From Methylobacterium currus (GTDB taxonomy: Bacteria > Pseudomonadota > Alphaproteobacteria > Rhizobiales > Beijerinckiaceae), in the NCBI RefSeq assembly GCF_003058325.1, contig NZ_CP028843.1:3266501-3330500 (forward strand): a stretch of 64,000 bases of DNA, given 5' to 3'. The position numbers and the translations under genes were made by a program. Of the stretch, positions 19,731 through 33,397 are shown piece by piece (the first letter of the stretch is position 1; each line of letters opens with the position of its first letter). The notes beneath the pieces are model-generated. The model was not told the DNA's origin, searched no databases, and saw nothing but the letters and a program-made list of their open reading frames with translations.

Positions 19731-20630
19731 TCAGGCTTGGTTCGCAGCGGGACCGATCAGCTGGTCCAGGATGTCGTCGAGGGCTTCCTGCCACGGGCGG
19801 GGCGTGAGGCCGAAGGCGGCGGTCAGCGTCTCGGTCGAGAGCTCGGAATTGGCGGGACGGGTGACCGGGGTCTTGAAGGCCGTGCTCGGGATCGGCTCGA
19901 CCGGCACCGCGCGGGCGCCGCGGGCGGCCGCGCCCGCCATGATGGCCCGCGCAAAGTCGTACCAGGTCGTCGCCCCGGCATTGACGCAGTGATAGGTGCC
20001 GGCGGGTGCGTCCCTGTCCGCGGCGAGGCGCAGCGCGATGGCGACGAGCGCCGCCGCGAGGTCGCCCGCGGAGGTCGGGCAGCCGCGCTGGTCGTCGACC
20101 ACCGTCAGCCTGTCGCGTTCACCCGCGAGCCGCAGCATCGTCTTGACGAAGTTCGCCCGGTGCGGGCTCACCACCCAGGCCGTGCGCACCACGGCGTGGC
20201 GCGGATTGCCGGTGCGCACCGCCATCTCGCCGGCCGCCTTGCTGGCGCCGTAGACGCTCACCGGGTGCACCGGGGCGTCGGTGGCGTAGGCGCCCTTGCC
20301 CGAGCCGTCGAAGACGTAGTCGGTCGAGACGTGGACGAGCGGGATACCGGCCTTCGCGGTCTCCGCCGCCAGGTAGGCGGCGCTGAGCGCGTTGAGCCGC
20401 CAGGCGGCGGCCACGTCGCTCTCGGCCTTGTCGACCGCCGTATAGGCGGCGGTGTTGATCACCGCCGCGAAGGGCCGTTCGGCGATCGCGCGGGCGACCG
20501 CGGCCTCGTCGGTGATGTCGAGGGCGTCCCGGGTGGGAGCGTGGATGACCACGCCCTCGCCCCAGGATCGCCGCTGCAATTCGGTGCCGACCTGGCCGCC
20601 GCCGCCGAGGACGAGGATCTCCCGCGTCAT
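19731..20630 (-). CDS. rfbD: dTDP-4-dehydrorhamnose reductase
   Basis: 299 aa, an extended SDR that makes the last reduction to dTDP-L-rhamnose with NAD(P)H. It opens with [16 protein letters not shown] (Rossmann glycines) and has [17 protein letters not shown] and the catalytic [13 protein letters not shown]. The C-terminal [17 protein letters not shown] segment is the family substrate-binding end. It lies four bases from rfbB and 13 from rfbA, consistent with one operon. Confidence 0.96.
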   Translation of the reverse strand: MTREILVLGGGGQVGTELQRRSWGEGVVIHAPTRDALDITDEAAVARAIAERPFAAVINTAAYTAVDKAESDVAAAWRLNALSAAYLAAETAKAGIPLVHVSTDYVFDGSGKGAYATDAPVHPVSVYGASKAAGEMAVRTGNPRHAVVRTAWVVSPHRANFVKTMLRLAGERDRLTVVDDQRGCPTSAGDLAAALVAIALRLAADRDAPAGTYHCVNAGATTWYDFARAIMAGAAARGARAVPVEPIPSTAFKTPVTRPANSELSTETLTAAFGLTPRPWQEALDDILDQLIGPAANQA

Positions 20631-20634
20631 CGTC

Positions 20635-21687
20635 TCACTCCGCCGTCAGGCCGAGGCGCTCGCCGGAATAGCGGCCCTCGCGGATCGGGCGCCACCACGA
20701 CTCGTTGTCGAGGTACCAGCGCACGGTGTCCTCCAGCGCCTGCTCGAAGGTGCGGGACGGCGTGTAGCCCACTTCGGCCTCCGCCTTGCCCGGGTCGATG
20801 GCGTAGCGCCGGTCGTGGCCCGGGCGGTCGGTGACGAACTGGATCAGGCGCTCGTGCGGGCCGGCCTCCGGGCGCAGCCGGTCGAAGATCGCGCAGAGCG
20901 TCTTCACCACGTCGAGGTTGTTGCGCACCGAGCGGCCGCCGAGCAGGTAGGTCTCGCCGATCCGGCCCTTCTCCAGCACCGCGACGAGGCCGCGGGCGTG
21001 GTCCTCGACGTGGATCCAGTCGCGCTCGTTCTGGCCGTCGCCGTAGACCGGCAGGTTCTTGCCCTCCAGCGCGTTGAGGATCATCAGCGGGATCAGCTTC
21101 TCGGGGAAGTGCCGGGGCCCGTAATTGTTCGAGCAGTTGGTCACCAGCACCGGCAGGCCGTAGGTCTCGTGCCAGGCGCGGGCCAGGTGGTCGGAGGCCG
21201 CCTTCGAGGCCGAGTAGGGCGAGCGCGGGTCGTAGCGGCTCTCCTCGGTGAAGAAGCCGCCGGGCGGCAGCGAGCCGTAGACCTCGTCGGTCGAGACGTG
21301 GAGGAAGCGGAAGGCGTCGCGCTCCGCACCCTCGAGGGTGTTGTAGTAGGCGCGGGCCGCCTCCAGCATCACCTGGGTGCCGACCACGTTGGTGCGGATG
21401 AAGGCGCCCGGCCCGGTGATCGAGCGGTCGACATGGCTCTCGGCGGCGAGATGCATCACCGCTTGCGGGCGGAACTCGGCGAAGAGGCCGGAGACCGTCT
21501 CGTGGTCGCAGATGTCGGCTTCGGCGAAGCGGTGCCGGTTGTTGCCCTTGAGCGGCATCAGCGAGATCGGGTTCGCCGCGTAGGTCAGGGCGTCGAGGGT
21601 GAGGACCTCGTGGCCGAGGTCTTGGACGAGGTGCAGGACCAGGGCCGAGCCGATGAAGCCGCAGCCGCCCGTGACGAGAATGCGCAT
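20635..21687 (-). CDS. rfbB: dTDP-glucose 4,6-dehydratase
   Basis: 350 aa extended SDR converting dTDP-glucose to dTDP-4-keto-6-deoxyglucose. The NAD-binding [16 protein letters not shown], the catalytic [13 protein letters not shown] (Thr-Asp-Glu triad) and [15 protein letters not shown] (YxxxK) are all intact. The later [14 protein letters not shown] and [18 protein letters not shown] motifs match the family. It is second in the operon, 43 bases after rfbC. Confidence 0.97.
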   Translation of the reverse strand: MRILVTGGCGFIGSALVLHLVQDLGHEVLTLDALTYAANPISLMPLKGNNRHRFAEADICDHETVSGLFAEFRPQAVMHLAAESHVDRSITGPGAFIRTNVVGTQVMLEAARAYYNTLEGAERDAFRFLHVSTDEVYGSLPPGGFFTEESRYDPRSPYSASKAASDHLARAWHETYGLPVLVTNCSNNYGPRHFPEKLIPLMILNALEGKNLPVYGDGQNERDWIHVEDHARGLVAVLEKGRIGETYLLGGRSVRNNLDVVKTLCAIFDRLRPEAGPHERLIQFVTDRPGHDRRYAIDPGKAEAEVGYTPSRTFEQALEDTVRWYLDNESWWRPIREGRYSGERLGLTAE

Positions 21688-21730
21688 GGGGTGGGTGATC
21701 TCCGAAGAAAGGGCGTTGCCCGTGACGGCG

Positions 21731-22285
21731 TCAGAACAGCGGCGGGAGGTCCGCGAAGCGGGGCGCGACCTTGTCCTTGGCCGAGAGCTGGGCCTCGGCC
21801 TCGCTCACCGGCCAGTCGATGCCAAGATCGGGGTCGTTCCAGAGCAGGTTGCCGTCATGCTCCGGGCTGTAGACGCCGCCGGCGACCTTGTAGGCCACCA
21901 TCGTGTCCGGCTCGAGGGTGCAGAAGCCGTGGCCGAACCCGATCGGGACGTAGAGCTGATGGCCGTTCGCGGCGTCGAGGCGGGCGGCGACGTGCCGGCC
22001 GTAGGTGGGCTGGTCCCGGCGCAGGTCCACCGCGACGTCGAGGATCGCGCCGGAGAGAACCCGGATCAGCTTGGCCTGGGCGAAGGGGTGGCGCTGGAAG
22101 TGCAGGCCGCGGACGGTGCCCTGCTGCGCCGAGAAGGACTGGTTGTCCTGGATGAAGTGGTCCTCGATGCCGTGGGCGGCCAGGATGTCGGCGCGGTAGG
22201 TCTCCGAGAACCAGCCGCGCGCGTCGCCGTGCCGCTTCGGGATCACGAGCTTCACCGCCGGGATCGCCTGATCGATGACCTGCAT
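21731..22285 (-). CDS. rfbC: dTDP-4-dehydrorhamnose 3,5-epimerase
   Basis: 184-aa cupin-type epimerase acting third in the pathway. The motifs [20 protein letters not shown] and [20 protein letters not shown] (with the catalytic His) and the later [16 protein letters not shown] (with the partner region of the active-site Tyr/Asp) are clear. It is the first gene of the rfbCBDA operon; rhamnose probably goes into O-antigen or exopolysaccharide, whose transferases are not in this window. The ATG at 22285 is preceded by a G-rich patch (GGTGGGCAGGA). Confidence 0.95.
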   Translation of the reverse strand: MQVIDQAIPAVKLVIPKRHGDARGWFSETYRADILAAHGIEDHFIQDNQSFSAQQGTVRGLHFQRHPFAQAKLIRVLSGAILDVAVDLRRDQPTYGRHVAARLDAANGHQLYVPIGFGHGFCTLEPDTMVAYKVAGGVYSPEHDGNLLWNDPDLGIDWPVSEAEAQLSAKDKVAPRFADLPPLF

Positions 22286-22755
22286 TCCTGCCCACCTTCC
22301 GAGATTGCGCGGCCTGACTAATCCCGCAGCTCATGCCCGGCAATCATGGCGCAAGCGCGTCGGCCCGCCTTGCTAGGATCGTAGTCCCGCAGCCTCTACT
22401 TCGCCGATACGAGGGGTGCAAGATCGGTGGATGATCGGGCACAACCGGTCGAGATCAACACCAAGCAGTAACACGGCCTCCGGCCGACGCGATGAAGGCA
22501 GTATCCGCCCGCGGTTTGACGTGACCAGGGAATTGACGGTGCAATATTTCAGGTGACGCGGGCGAACAGCTCGCCGAGCACGCGAACGTGGTCGAAGACG
22601 AGCCGTCGCGCCCGGCCAAAGAGCCGTCATCTGCGCCGCGCACAAGCCTAGCCTGTGGCTCTAAAGCATCATGTGTGACGCTTCGATATCAGCCACCGAC
22701 CGGCCGCGCGCGGCCTCACGTTTCCCCGGCTCGAGTTTCCTCGATCCGAGTCCCC
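22286..22755. other. Intergenic region between rfbC and alaS
   Basis: 470 bases without a supported gene. It must hold the rfbCBDA promoter (near 22290-22380) and the alaS 3' end. A self-complementary GGCCGCGCGCGGCC at 22702-22715 lies about 40 bases past the alaS stop and may be part of its terminator. Two 60-90-codon frames on the minus strand have neither ribosome sites nor recognisable similarity. Composition is slightly less GC-rich around 22430-22560. Confidence 0.4.
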
Positions 22756-25437
<2,682 letters not shown>

Positions 25438-25623
25438 GGGAAGAATCGTCTCTGCGGAAGGCGGGCCGGGCGGGCGGGCTGGAAACAGGGCGCACCGGCG
25501 GGCGGCCCGCGGATGCATTCGCGTGTCTTTAGTCACGCGTTCCCCCCGTGTCGAGGCGGGGCAGCGCCGCTATGTGACGGCGGACAAGCGCGGCTGTTCG
25601 CGCCCGCCAGGATCCACGCCCCG

Positions 25624-26034
25624 ATGACCGAAGACATCCGCCTTCTCGCCTTCTCGGCCGCCCTCGGCTTCGTCCACATCGTCGCCGCCTCCGCCGCCGG
25701 GCTCGGCCAGCGCGGCGGGCTGGCCTGGGCGGCAGGCAACCGCGAGAGCGAGGGCGAGGTCACCGGCGCCGCCGCCCGGCTGCAGCGCGCCTCCAAGAAC
25801 TTCTTCGAGACCTTCCCGCTCTTCGCCGCCCTGGTCCTGGCGGCGGCGGTCTCGGGCCGGCAGGGCGGCGCGGTGGCGTGGGGAGCCCAGCTCTATTTCT
25901 GGGCCCGGCTCCTCTACCTGCCGATCTATGGCTTCGGCATCCCGTGGATCCGCACGCCCGTCTGGGGCGTGGCGATCGTCGGCATCGGCTTCGTGTTCGC
26001 CGGGCTGTTCGGCTGGGCCGGGCCGGGACTGTAA
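25624..26034 (+). CDS. MAPEG family membrane protein
   Basis: 136 aa with about four membrane helices. The core EGEVTGAAARLQRASKNFFE followed by TFPLFAALVL is the MAPEG signature (Arg/Asn-rich helix then hydrophobic helix), as in microsomal glutathione transferase homologues of the COG3686 group. These bacterial proteins are small inner-membrane proteins; glutathione-dependent activity is only assumed. Start ATG 25624 directly begins the family N-terminus. It is inserted on the plus strand between alaS and recA, and ends before the recA terminator. Confidence 0.88.
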   Translation: MTEDIRLLAFSAALGFVHIVAASAAGLGQRGGLAWAAGNRESEGEVTGAAARLQRASKNFFETFPLFAALVLAAAVSGRQGGAVAWGAQLYFWARLLYLPIYGFGIPWIRTPVWGVAIVGIGFVFAGLFGWAGPGL

Positions 26035-26038
26035 CGGA

Positions 26039-26068
26039 AAAGAGCCGCCGCGCTCGTCGCGCGGCGGC
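26039..26068 (-). terminator. Intrinsic terminator of recA
   Basis: A perfect 10-bp stem GCCGCCGCGC / GCGCGGCGGC with a five-base loop (26044-26068) is followed on the minus strand by TCTTTTCC. It lies 31 bases beyond the recA stop and immediately beyond the convergent MAPEG gene, so it mainly terminates recA. Confidence 0.8.
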
Positions 26069-26098
26069 CCCGGATGTCGTCAGGACTGATCCGTCGGA

Positions 26099-27190
<1,092 letters not shown>

Positions 27191-27249
27191 CTCGGCGGGT
27201 CCTTATGGCAGGAGGGGCGGCAAGTCTCAATCGCGCGGCTGGGTTTTAC

Positions 27250-27264
27250 GTACTCGTTTTGTTC
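27250..27264 (-). promoter_or_regulatory. Putative LexA (SOS) box in the recA promoter
   Basis: On the plus strand GTAC-TCGTTTT-GTTC, i.e. one mismatch to the alphaproteobacterial LexA operator GTTC-N7-GTTC (GAAC-N7-GAAC on the coding strand). It is 60-74 bases before the recA ATG in the only AT-rich part of this interval. Position and motif agree with a LexA-repressed recA promoter. Confidence 0.7.
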
Positions 27265-27312
27265 TCATTCGGCAAGGGCGGGCCGGAGAATCGTTGTGAG
27301 ATTCCGGCGCGC

Positions 27313-27778
27313 TCAGGCACCCGCGAGGAAGCGCGTGAGGTTGGCGGTCGAGCAGGACGGCCAGCCGGTTCCGGCGAAGTCGCGGCGGTGGCTCGCGATG
27401 TCGGCGTCGAGGAGCCAGCCGCAGAAGGCGAGCGTCGCTCGTCGACCCGTTGCGGGACGCGACGGCGTCGCACAGGACGCGCGCCGCATCCTCGACGCGG
27501 TCAGAGTCATACGAGGCGTCGATGACATCGATGCCTGCAAGGATCACCTCGGCGTGCCCTGGTGCTCCCGCCGGGAGATCCGAAACGCCGCCCAGGACGC
27601 GTCGAACCTCCTCGGCGACACGTGCGGATGTCGCCACGGCTCTTCGGTCGGCGAGCGAGTCGACAATCGATGCGGAACGGGGCCCCAGGGCGGCGCTCAA
27701 AATAATGGTGGTATCGACGACCAACATGCTGGAAGGCCGCCGCCGAGGAAGACTCGTGGCGGCCAGCTTCTCCGTCAC
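27313..27778 (-). pseudogene. PIN-domain toxin gene, frameshifted
   Basis: The N-terminal two thirds read as a PIN-domain RNase in one frame (SMLVVDTTIILSAALGPRSA with the first acidic residue, then SARVAEEVRRVLGGVSDLP and DRVEDAARVLCDAVASRNG). Around 27428-27445 the similarity jumps to another frame, which continues LAFCGWLLDADIASHRRDF and AGTGWPSCSTANLTRFLAG to a stop at 27313. The conserved acidic residues are therefore split by a small indel. Unshifted, translation runs on as basic junk to 27227. The ATG at 27778 overlaps the antitoxin stop (ATGA); an inner ATG at 27727 gives a more typical start. Either an inactivated toxin or a sequencing error. Confidence 0.75.
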
Positions 27779-27999
27779 TCGGCGCCGCGCTCGGCCAGGA
27801 GCCGATCGATGGCGGCGTTCTCTTCCGGCGAATATTTCTCCGCACCCGCCCGGACCTCAGCCATCACCCTGCGCATGCACTCCGGAGACGCACGGTGAAT
27901 CGGCAGCAGGATGCCGACGGTCGCAGCGCCGTTCTTGATCGGCATCGCATGCGGCAGCGCCTGGATCGCGCCGGCCGACATCTTCTGGAGTTCGCGCAT
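27775..27999 (-). CDS. Phd/YefM-like antitoxin of the PIN toxin
   Basis: About 74 aa from ATG 27999. The N-terminus MRELQKMSAGAIQALPHAMP followed by IKNGAATVGILLPIH resembles Phd-type DNA-binding antitoxins (S-x-REL-Q, then G-x-x-V-x-x-L-x-P). The C-terminal EKYSPEENAAIDRLLAERGA would wrap the toxin. The frame stays open to a GTG at 28065, and family antitoxins usually begin a few residues before the REL motif (here KSAIS), so the start may lie upstream. It overlaps the toxin start by four bases, as is usual for type II pairs. Such antitoxins repress their own operon. Confidence 0.65.
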   Translation of the reverse strand: MRELQKMSAGAIQALPHAMPIKNGAATVGILLPIHRASPECMRRVMAEVRAGAEKYSPEENAAIDRLLAERGAE

Positions 28000-28087
28000 G
28001 CTGATCGCGCTCTTTGTGGCCGCCTCCGCGTTCCATACAGGGATGTAAGCCCGGCGGGCGGCCACAAGGATGCGACCCGCGCAGCCC

Positions 28088-30694
28088 TCACCCCGCCATC
28101 GTGGTCTTCACCGTCTCGACGAGTTGCTTGAGGCTGAAGGGCTTGGGCAGGAAGTTGAATTCCTCGCCGTCGGGCAGGTTCTTGCGGAAGGCGTCCTCGG
28201 CGTAGCCGGAGACGAAGATCACCTTGAGGGCCGGATGGGCCTTGCGCAATTCGCGCAGCAGGGTCGGGCCGTCCATCTCGGGCATCACCACGTCAGAGAC
28301 GACGAGGTCGACCGGCACGTCGCGCTCCTGCATGATCTGCAGCGCCTCGAGGCCCGAGGCCGCCTCGAGCACGGTGTAGCCGCGGGCGGTGAGCGCCCGG
28401 CCGTTGACGGCGCGGACCGGATCCTCGTCCTCGACGAGCAGGATCGTGCCGCGGCCGGTGAGGTCGCGGGCGGGCGCCTTCGGGGCTTCCGCCGCGGGCG
28501 CGGCCGCCGTAGCGGCCGGGGCGGTTCCGGAGGCGGGCGGGGCGAGCGCGGGCAGGGCCTCGGGCGCCTCCGTCTCCGGCACCGGTACGTGGCGCGGCAG
28601 GTAGATGGCGAAGACCGTGCCCTGGCCGACGGTCGAGCGCACGTCGATGTAGCCGCCCGACTGCTTGACGATGCCGAACACCGTCGACAGGCCTAAGCCC
28701 GTGCCCTTGTTGACCTCCTTCGTCGTGAAGAACGGCTCGAAGATCTTTTCCATCACCTCCGGGGTCATGCCGGTGCCGGTGTCGCTGACCTCGATCAGGA
28801 CGTGGTCGGCGCCCGGCAGGCCATTGAGGCGCAAGGCCCCTACAGCCTCCGCGGTCATGTTGGCGGTGCGGATCAGCAGGCGCCCGCCGTCCGGCATCGC
28901 GTCGCGGGCATTGACCGCGAGGTTCACGATCACCTGCTCGAACTGGTTGACATCGGCCTTGACCGGCCAGAGGTCGCGGCCGTGCTTGAGGTCGAGCTCG
29001 ACCCGCTCGCCGAGCAGGCGCTTGAGCAGCAGGGTGAGGTCAGAGAGGGCCTCGCCGAGGTGGATCACCTCCGGCCGCAGGGTCTGGCGGCGCGAGAAGG
29101 CCAGCAGCTGCCGCACCAGGCTGGCGGCCCGGTTGGCGTTCTGCTTGATCTGCATGATGTCCTGGAAGGCCGGATCGGTCGGCCGGTGGCTCGCCAGCAG
29201 GAGGTCCGAGTAGCCGATGATCGCCTGGAGCACGTTGTTGAAGTCGTGCGCGATGCCGCCGGCGAGCTGGCCGACCATCTCCATCTTCTGGGCCTGGTTG
29301 ACCTGCTGCTGGAGCTGGTGCTGGGCCGTGGTGTCGAGGGCGTAGAGGATCACCGCGCCCTCCGCGCCACCGGCGGTGCCGGCGGGGCTGAGCCAGATCC
29401 GGGCCGAGCGGTTGACCGGCGCCGAGACCCCGATCTCGACCGGCGGCACGTCACCCCGCCCCTCCGCCGCGGCCCGCGCCGCGGCCTCGATCACGTGGCG
29501 GTCGCGCTCGACCACGAAGTCGCGCACCGGCGGCCCCAACTCGCTGCCGTCGCCGGTGCGCGGCAGGGTGCCGAACAGCCGGGCGAAGGAGGCGTTGGCG
29601 CGGACCAGCCGCCCGTCGGCGGCGAGCGTCGCCACCGCGACCGGGCTGGTGTTGAAGAAGCGGTCGAAGCGCAGCTCGGCCGCCTGCTGCGGATCGTCGC
29701 TGCTCTCCTCGCCGGCGGAGCGGTTGAGCACCAGGGTGCGCGAATCCCCGGGCCGCCCGTCCTGGCCGTAGGCGACGCGGTGGTAGAGCCGGGCCGAGAG
29801 CGGGTGGCCGTTGCGCCGGCGCAGGTCGAGGTCGAAGCGGTCGGTGCGGACCTCGCCGGGCTCGCCCTTGCCGCCGATCAGGACCGGCCCGAGATCGTCG
29901 GGCAGGATCTCGGACAGGCGCAAGCCTCCCGAGCCGACCTGCGCCAGGTCGTGGCCGAGCCAGGCCGCCAGCGTCGCGTTCATGTAGACGACCGAGCCCT
30001 TGGGATCGACCGCCATGAAGCCGGCCGGGGCGTGATCGAGGTAGTCGATCGCGTGCTGGAGCTCCTGGAAGACGTTCTCCTGGCGCTCGCGCTCATGGGT
30101 GATGTCGGCGACGCTCCACAGGGCCACCGGCCGGCGCGGCAGCGGCAGCGGCCGCACGCCGATGCGGAACCAGGCGAAGTCGCGCTCCGCCGCCCCGCCG
30201 GGCGGGGGCGCCATGCGGATCTCCTCCGACAGGGAGCGGCCCTCGCGCGCGGCTTGCGCGAGGCGGTAGACCGCCTCCGAGACCTCCGGCGAGCCGACGA
30301 AGACCCGCTCGACGGGGCGCAGGTTGGTGAAGGTGTCGCTGCCGGCGAGCTTCAGGTAGGCGGCATTGGCGTAGATCGGCCGGCCGCCCTCCTCCATGGC
30401 AATCATGCCGTCGGGCGCGGCATCGACCACCGCCTTGGTGACGTCGTTGCGGGTGCCCTGGCCGGTGAGCTGGATCGCCCCGATCGCGAAGGCGAACAGG
30501 CAGAACACGCCCGCCATGGCCAGCAGCGCCAGGAGGCCGAGGATGATCGGCTGGGCCTGCTCGTTGGCGACGAAGCTCAGGCCCACGGCCGCGCCGACCA
30601 GGAGGCCGGCGAGCAGCAGGAGCAGGCTGACCCGGCCGGGCCGCTCGGAGCGGTCGAGGGCGGCCTCCGCCGCGGATGAGCTCAACTCCGGCAT
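28088..30694 (-). CDS. cckA: Hybrid histidine kinase CckA
   Basis: 868 aa. Two N-terminal membrane helices (about 22-95: [20 protein letters not shown] and [20 protein letters not shown]), then PAS domains, a HisKA domain with the phospho-acceptor H483 in [19 protein letters not shown], a HATPase domain ([39 protein letters not shown]), and a C-terminal receiver with D801 in [20 protein letters not shown]. This order and the wording match alphaproteobacterial CckA, which through ChpT phosphorylates CtrA and CpdR. CtrA-like sites occur in this window before flgB/fliO and the chemoreceptor. It directly follows flhB, 195 bases apart. Confidence 0.93.
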   Translation of the reverse strand: MPELSSSAAEAALDRSERPGRVSLLLLLAGLLVGAAVGLSFVANEQAQPIILGLLALLAMAGVFCLFAFAIGAIQLTGQGTRNDVTKAVVDAAPDGMIAMEEGGRPIYANAAYLKLAGSDTFTNLRPVERVFVGSPEVSEAVYRLAQAAREGRSLSEEIRMAPPPGGAAERDFAWFRIGVRPLPLPRRPVALWSVADITHERERQENVFQELQHAIDYLDHAPAGFMAVDPKGSVVYMNATLAAWLGHDLAQVGSGGLRLSEILPDDLGPVLIGGKGEPGEVRTDRFDLDLRRRNGHPLSARLYHRVAYGQDGRPGDSRTLVLNRSAGEESSDDPQQAAELRFDRFFNTSPVAVATLAADGRLVRANASFARLFGTLPRTGDGSELGPPVRDFVVERDRHVIEAAARAAAEGRGDVPPVEIGVSAPVNRSARIWLSPAGTAGGAEGAVILYALDTTAQHQLQQQVNQAQKMEMVGQLAGGIAHDFNNVLQAIIGYSDLLLASHRPTDPAFQDIMQIKQNANRAASLVRQLLAFSRRQTLRPEVIHLGEALSDLTLLLKRLLGERVELDLKHGRDLWPVKADVNQFEQVIVNLAVNARDAMPDGGRLLIRTANMTAEAVGALRLNGLPGADHVLIEVSDTGTGMTPEVMEKIFEPFFTTKEVNKGTGLGLSTVFGIVKQSGGYIDVRSTVGQGTVFAIYLPRHVPVPETEAPEALPALAPPASGTAPAATAAAPAAEAPKAPARDLTGRGTILLVEDEDPVRAVNGRALTARGYTVLEAASGLEALQIMQERDVPVDLVVSDVVMPEMDGPTLLRELRKAHPALKVIFVSGYAEDAFRKNLPDGEEFNFLPKPFSLKQLVETVKTTMAG

Positions 30695-30797
30695 GTCGCC
30701 TCGACACTCCCCAGGGGCCGGCCGTGGAAGCCGGACCCCAATTCTGCGGCCCTGGAGGCCGGTCTCGTCCGATCCCTAGCAGGCGCGGCGTTTCCGT

Positions 30798-30818
30798 GGA
30801 ATGAACCCGGTTCGTTCC
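30798..30818. repeat. 21-bp inverted repeat between flhB and cckA
   Basis: GGAATGAACCCGGTTCGTTCC is an inverted repeat with 9 of 10 arm positions paired around a central C. It lies 72 bases after the flhB stop and about 100 bases before the cckA start. It could be an operator of cckA or a modest hairpin ending the flagellar transcript; there is no T run. Confidence 0.45.
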
Positions 30819-30889
30819 GGGGCCGGATCCGCCGGATCAGTGCTTCGCACGACACGGCCGCCGCGGACCAGGCGCAACGCTCACAAGGC

Positions 30890-31954
30890 TCAGTGGCGCC
30901 GGCGCAGGCGCAGCACGTAGCCGATCACCTCGGCCACGGCGCGGTAATGCTCGGGCGGCACCGCGGCGTCGATCTCGACGGTGGCGTGGAGCGCGCGGGC
31001 CAGCGGCGGGTTCTCGACCACCGGCACGCCGTTCTCGCGCGCCACCTCGCGGATGCGCAATGCCAGCGCATCGACGCCCTTGGCGACGCAGACCGGGGCG
31101 GCCATCCCGGCCTCGTAGCGAAGCGCCACCGCGTAGTGGGTCGGGTTGGTGACGACCACGCTCGCGCCCGGCACAGCCGCCATCATGCGCTTCTTGACCC
31201 GCTGCATGCGGATCTGGCGCATGCGCCCCTTCACCTCCGGGTTGCCGTCCTGCTCCTTCAGCTCCTCCTTGAGCTCCTGCTTCGACATGCGCAGGCGCGC
31301 CCGCCAGCGGAAGCGCTGGTAGAGCGCGTCGCCGAGGGTGACGACGACGTAGGCTGCCAGCACCGCGCCCATCAGCCGCAGGCAGAGCGCCAGGGTGGCC
31401 TGGAGCACGCCTTGCGGCTCGAGCCGCGCGAAGGCTTCGAGCCGGTCGCGGTCGCCCCACAGGACGAGGCCCGCGGCGACGCCGACGAGCAGGATCTTGA
31501 CGACGCCCTTGCCGAACTGGAACCACGCCTCGGGGCCGAACAGCCGCTTGGCGCCGGCCATCGGCGAGACCCGGCTCCACTTGGCCGCGAGCGTCTCGGT
31601 GGTCCAGACCAGGGGGTGCTGGACGAGGCCGCCGACGAGGCCCGCCGCCGCCACCGCGCCCATCGGCACCGCGAGGGCGAGCAGGCCGGCGACGAGCGCC
31701 CGGCGGCCGAAGGCGAGGTAGCCGGCCGGATCCGACGGCACCTCGTGCAGGTGGGCGAGCAGGCCGCGCAGGTCGGTCAGCAGGCCGCGGGCGAGGGGCG
31801 CCGCTCCGACCATCAGCACCAGCGTGAAGGCCCCGAGCATCAGGAAGGTGTTGACCTCCTGGCTGGTGGCGACGTCGCCCCGCTTGATCGCGTCGTCGAG
31901 GCGGCGCTGGGTCGGGTCTTCGGTGCGGTCTTCCTGGTCGGCCTGCTCCGACAT
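30890..31954 (-). CDS. flhB: Flagellar export apparatus protein FlhB
   Basis: 354 aa: a polar N-terminus (QEDRTEDPTQRRLDDAIKRG), four membrane helices in residues 30-210, and a cytoplasmic C-domain with the autocleavage site NPTH at residues 270-273 (VVTNPTHYAVALRYE). FlhB gates export and switches substrate specificity from rod/hook to filament. The C-terminal RRRH tail is short as usual. It is the last gene of the flgB-flgC-fliE-fliQ-fliR-flhB block, four bases after fliR. Confidence 0.96.
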   Translation of the reverse strand: MSEQADQEDRTEDPTQRRLDDAIKRGDVATSQEVNTFLMLGAFTLVLMVGAAPLARGLLTDLRGLLAHLHEVPSDPAGYLAFGRRALVAGLLALAVPMGAVAAAGLVGGLVQHPLVWTTETLAAKWSRVSPMAGAKRLFGPEAWFQFGKGVVKILLVGVAAGLVLWGDRDRLEAFARLEPQGVLQATLALCLRLMGAVLAAYVVVTLGDALYQRFRWRARLRMSKQELKEELKEQDGNPEVKGRMRQIRMQRVKKRMMAAVPGASVVVTNPTHYAVALRYEAGMAAPVCVAKGVDALALRIREVARENGVPVVENPPLARALHATVEIDAAVPPEHYRAVAEVIGYVLRLRRRH

Positions 31955-31958
31955 CCCC

Positions 31959-32732
31959 TCACGCCCTCCCGAGATCGGCCAGGAAGCGGCCGAGATCGTC
32001 GACGAACACGCCCATGATGACCCCGATCGTGGCCAGGAAGACCAGCATGCCGATCAGGATCGCGGCCGGGGTGGCGACGAAGAACACCTGCATCTGCGGC
32101 ATCAGGCGCGAGAGCACGCCGAGGCCGAGGTTGAACAGGATGCCGAAGGCGATGAAGGGCGCCGAGATCTGCACCGCCAGGGTGAAGCCGCGGGCCACCG
32201 CCCGCACCGCGAAGGTGGCGGCGTCGCCGGTCGCCGGCACGCCGACCGGCGGCATCAGGGCGTAGGAATCGCGGATGCCCGCGAGGGCCAGGTGGTGCAG
32301 GTCGGCGGCGAGCACCAGGGTGAGGCCGAGCAGGCTCAGGAAGCTGCCGAGCGTCGCCTGCTGGTTGCCGAGCGAGGGATCGACCGTCATCGCGTAGGCG
32401 AGGCCGAGCTGCTGGGCGATGATCGTGCCGGCAGTCTGGAGCGCGGCGATCACCGCCCGCACGCTCAGGCCCAGCACCAGACCGACCGCGATCTCGCCGA
32501 TGAGCACGCCGATCAGGGCCGCGCCGGGACCGCCCGGCTCCGGCCCGGTTCCCCCGGGGAGCAGCGGGCGGGCGACCGGGAACAGCACCAGCGACAGCAG
32601 CAGCGCGAAGGCGAGGCGCAGGCGCGGCGTCACCATCGCCTCGCCGACGCCCGGCATCAGCATCACCAGCGTGCCGACCCGCGCGAAGGTCAGGAGATAG
32701 GCCGAGGCGAGGCCGGGCAGGAGGAGGTTCAC
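31959..32732 (-). CDS. fliR: Flagellar export apparatus protein FliR
   Basis: 257 aa, six membrane helices. The conserved segment GTIIAQQLGLAYAMTVDPSL (often GxxxGxxxG-like in FliR) and the start YLLTFARVGTLVMLMPGVGE are typical. With FliP5 and FliQ4 it forms the inner-membrane export gate core. It stops four bases before flhB and follows fliQ after 74 bases. Confidence 0.95.
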   Translation of the reverse strand: MNLLLPGLASAYLLTFARVGTLVMLMPGVGEAMVTPRLRLAFALLLSLVLFPVARPLLPGGTGPEPGGPGAALIGVLIGEIAVGLVLGLSVRAVIAALQTAGTIIAQQLGLAYAMTVDPSLGNQQATLGSFLSLLGLTLVLAADLHHLALAGIRDSYALMPPVGVPATGDAATFAVRAVARGFTLAVQISAPFIAFGILFNLGLGVLSRLMPQMQVFFVATPAAILIGMLVFLATIGVIMGVFVDDLGRFLADLGRA

Positions 32733-32806
32733 GTCCGGGCCGAATCGGGGAACGGGGAAGTCGGACTTCAGGGATACTCGAATTTGCGGCGGGAATCCGC
32801 GCCCGC

Positions 32807-33082
32807 TCAGCCGCCCGCGGCGATGCGGGCGGCGATCCGGGTCATGTAGCCGGCGAGCGCATCGCCCATGAAGGGCAGCATCAGCATCATCGCGGCGAGG
32901 ACCGCGACGATCTTCGGCACGTAGATCAGGGTCTGCTCCTGGATCTGGGTCAGGGCCTGGAACAGCGAGACCGCCAGGCCGACGACCAGGGCGACGACCA
33001 TCGGGGGGCCGGCGACCTTCAGGAAGGTGACGATGCCGTCGCGCGCGACGTCGAGGATGGCGAGACCGGTCATCGGCGCCAA
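32807..33082 (-). CDS. fliQ: Flagellar export apparatus protein FliQ
   Basis: 91 aa, two membrane helices separated by the conserved SLFQALTQIQEQTLIYVPKI, the hallmark of FliQ. Length is normal (88-92 aa). Part of the FliPQR export channel. It starts eight bases after the fliE stop, so the genes are probably co-transcribed. Confidence 0.97.
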   Translation of the reverse strand: MAPMTGLAILDVARDGIVTFLKVAGPPMVVALVVGLAVSLFQALTQIQEQTLIYVPKIVAVLAAMMLMLPFMGDALAGYMTRIAARIAAGG

Positions 33083-33089
33083 CGATTCC

Positions 33090-33395
33090 TTAAATCTGCA
33101 TCCGCATGATGTCCTCGTAGGCCGAGATCACCCGGTCGCGCACAGCCACCAGGGTCTGGAGGGCGGTCTCGCTCTCGGCCACCGCCGTCACCACGTCGAC
33201 GACGTTGGCCTTCCCGGCAGCGACCGACATGGCCTGGTCGTCGGCGCGCTTGCCGGCTTCCGCCACGCCGTCGAGGGCGGAGGACAGGAGCTGGGTGAAG
33301 CCGGCCTCCCCCGCACCGGCGATGCCGGAAGTGGGAGCGCGACCCATGGTCTGGATGGCCGCGTAGGCGCCGGCCGCGAAAGCATTGGTGGTCAT
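33090..33395 (-). CDS. fliE: Flagellar hook-basal body complex protein FliE
   Basis: 101 aa; the C-terminal half (VVTAVAESETALQTLVAVRD then RVISAYEDIMRMQI) is the conserved FliE end that joins the MS-ring to the rod. The N-terminus is variable, as normal. It sits two bases from flgC and eight from fliQ. Confidence 0.95.
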   Translation of the reverse strand: MTTNAFAAGAYAAIQTMGRAPTSGIAGAGEAGFTQLLSSALDGVAEAGKRADDQAMSVAAGKANVVDVVTAVAESETALQTLVAVRDRVISAYEDIMRMQI

Positions 33396-33397
33396 GG

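Noticed and set aside
18827..22285. rfbCBDA as a horizontally acquired island
   Set aside because: GC content and codon use look the same as in neighbouring housekeeping genes, and no transposase, integrase or tRNA borders it.
22373..22645. 90-codon minus-strand frame between rfbC and alaS
   Set aside because: No ribosome site and no similarity.
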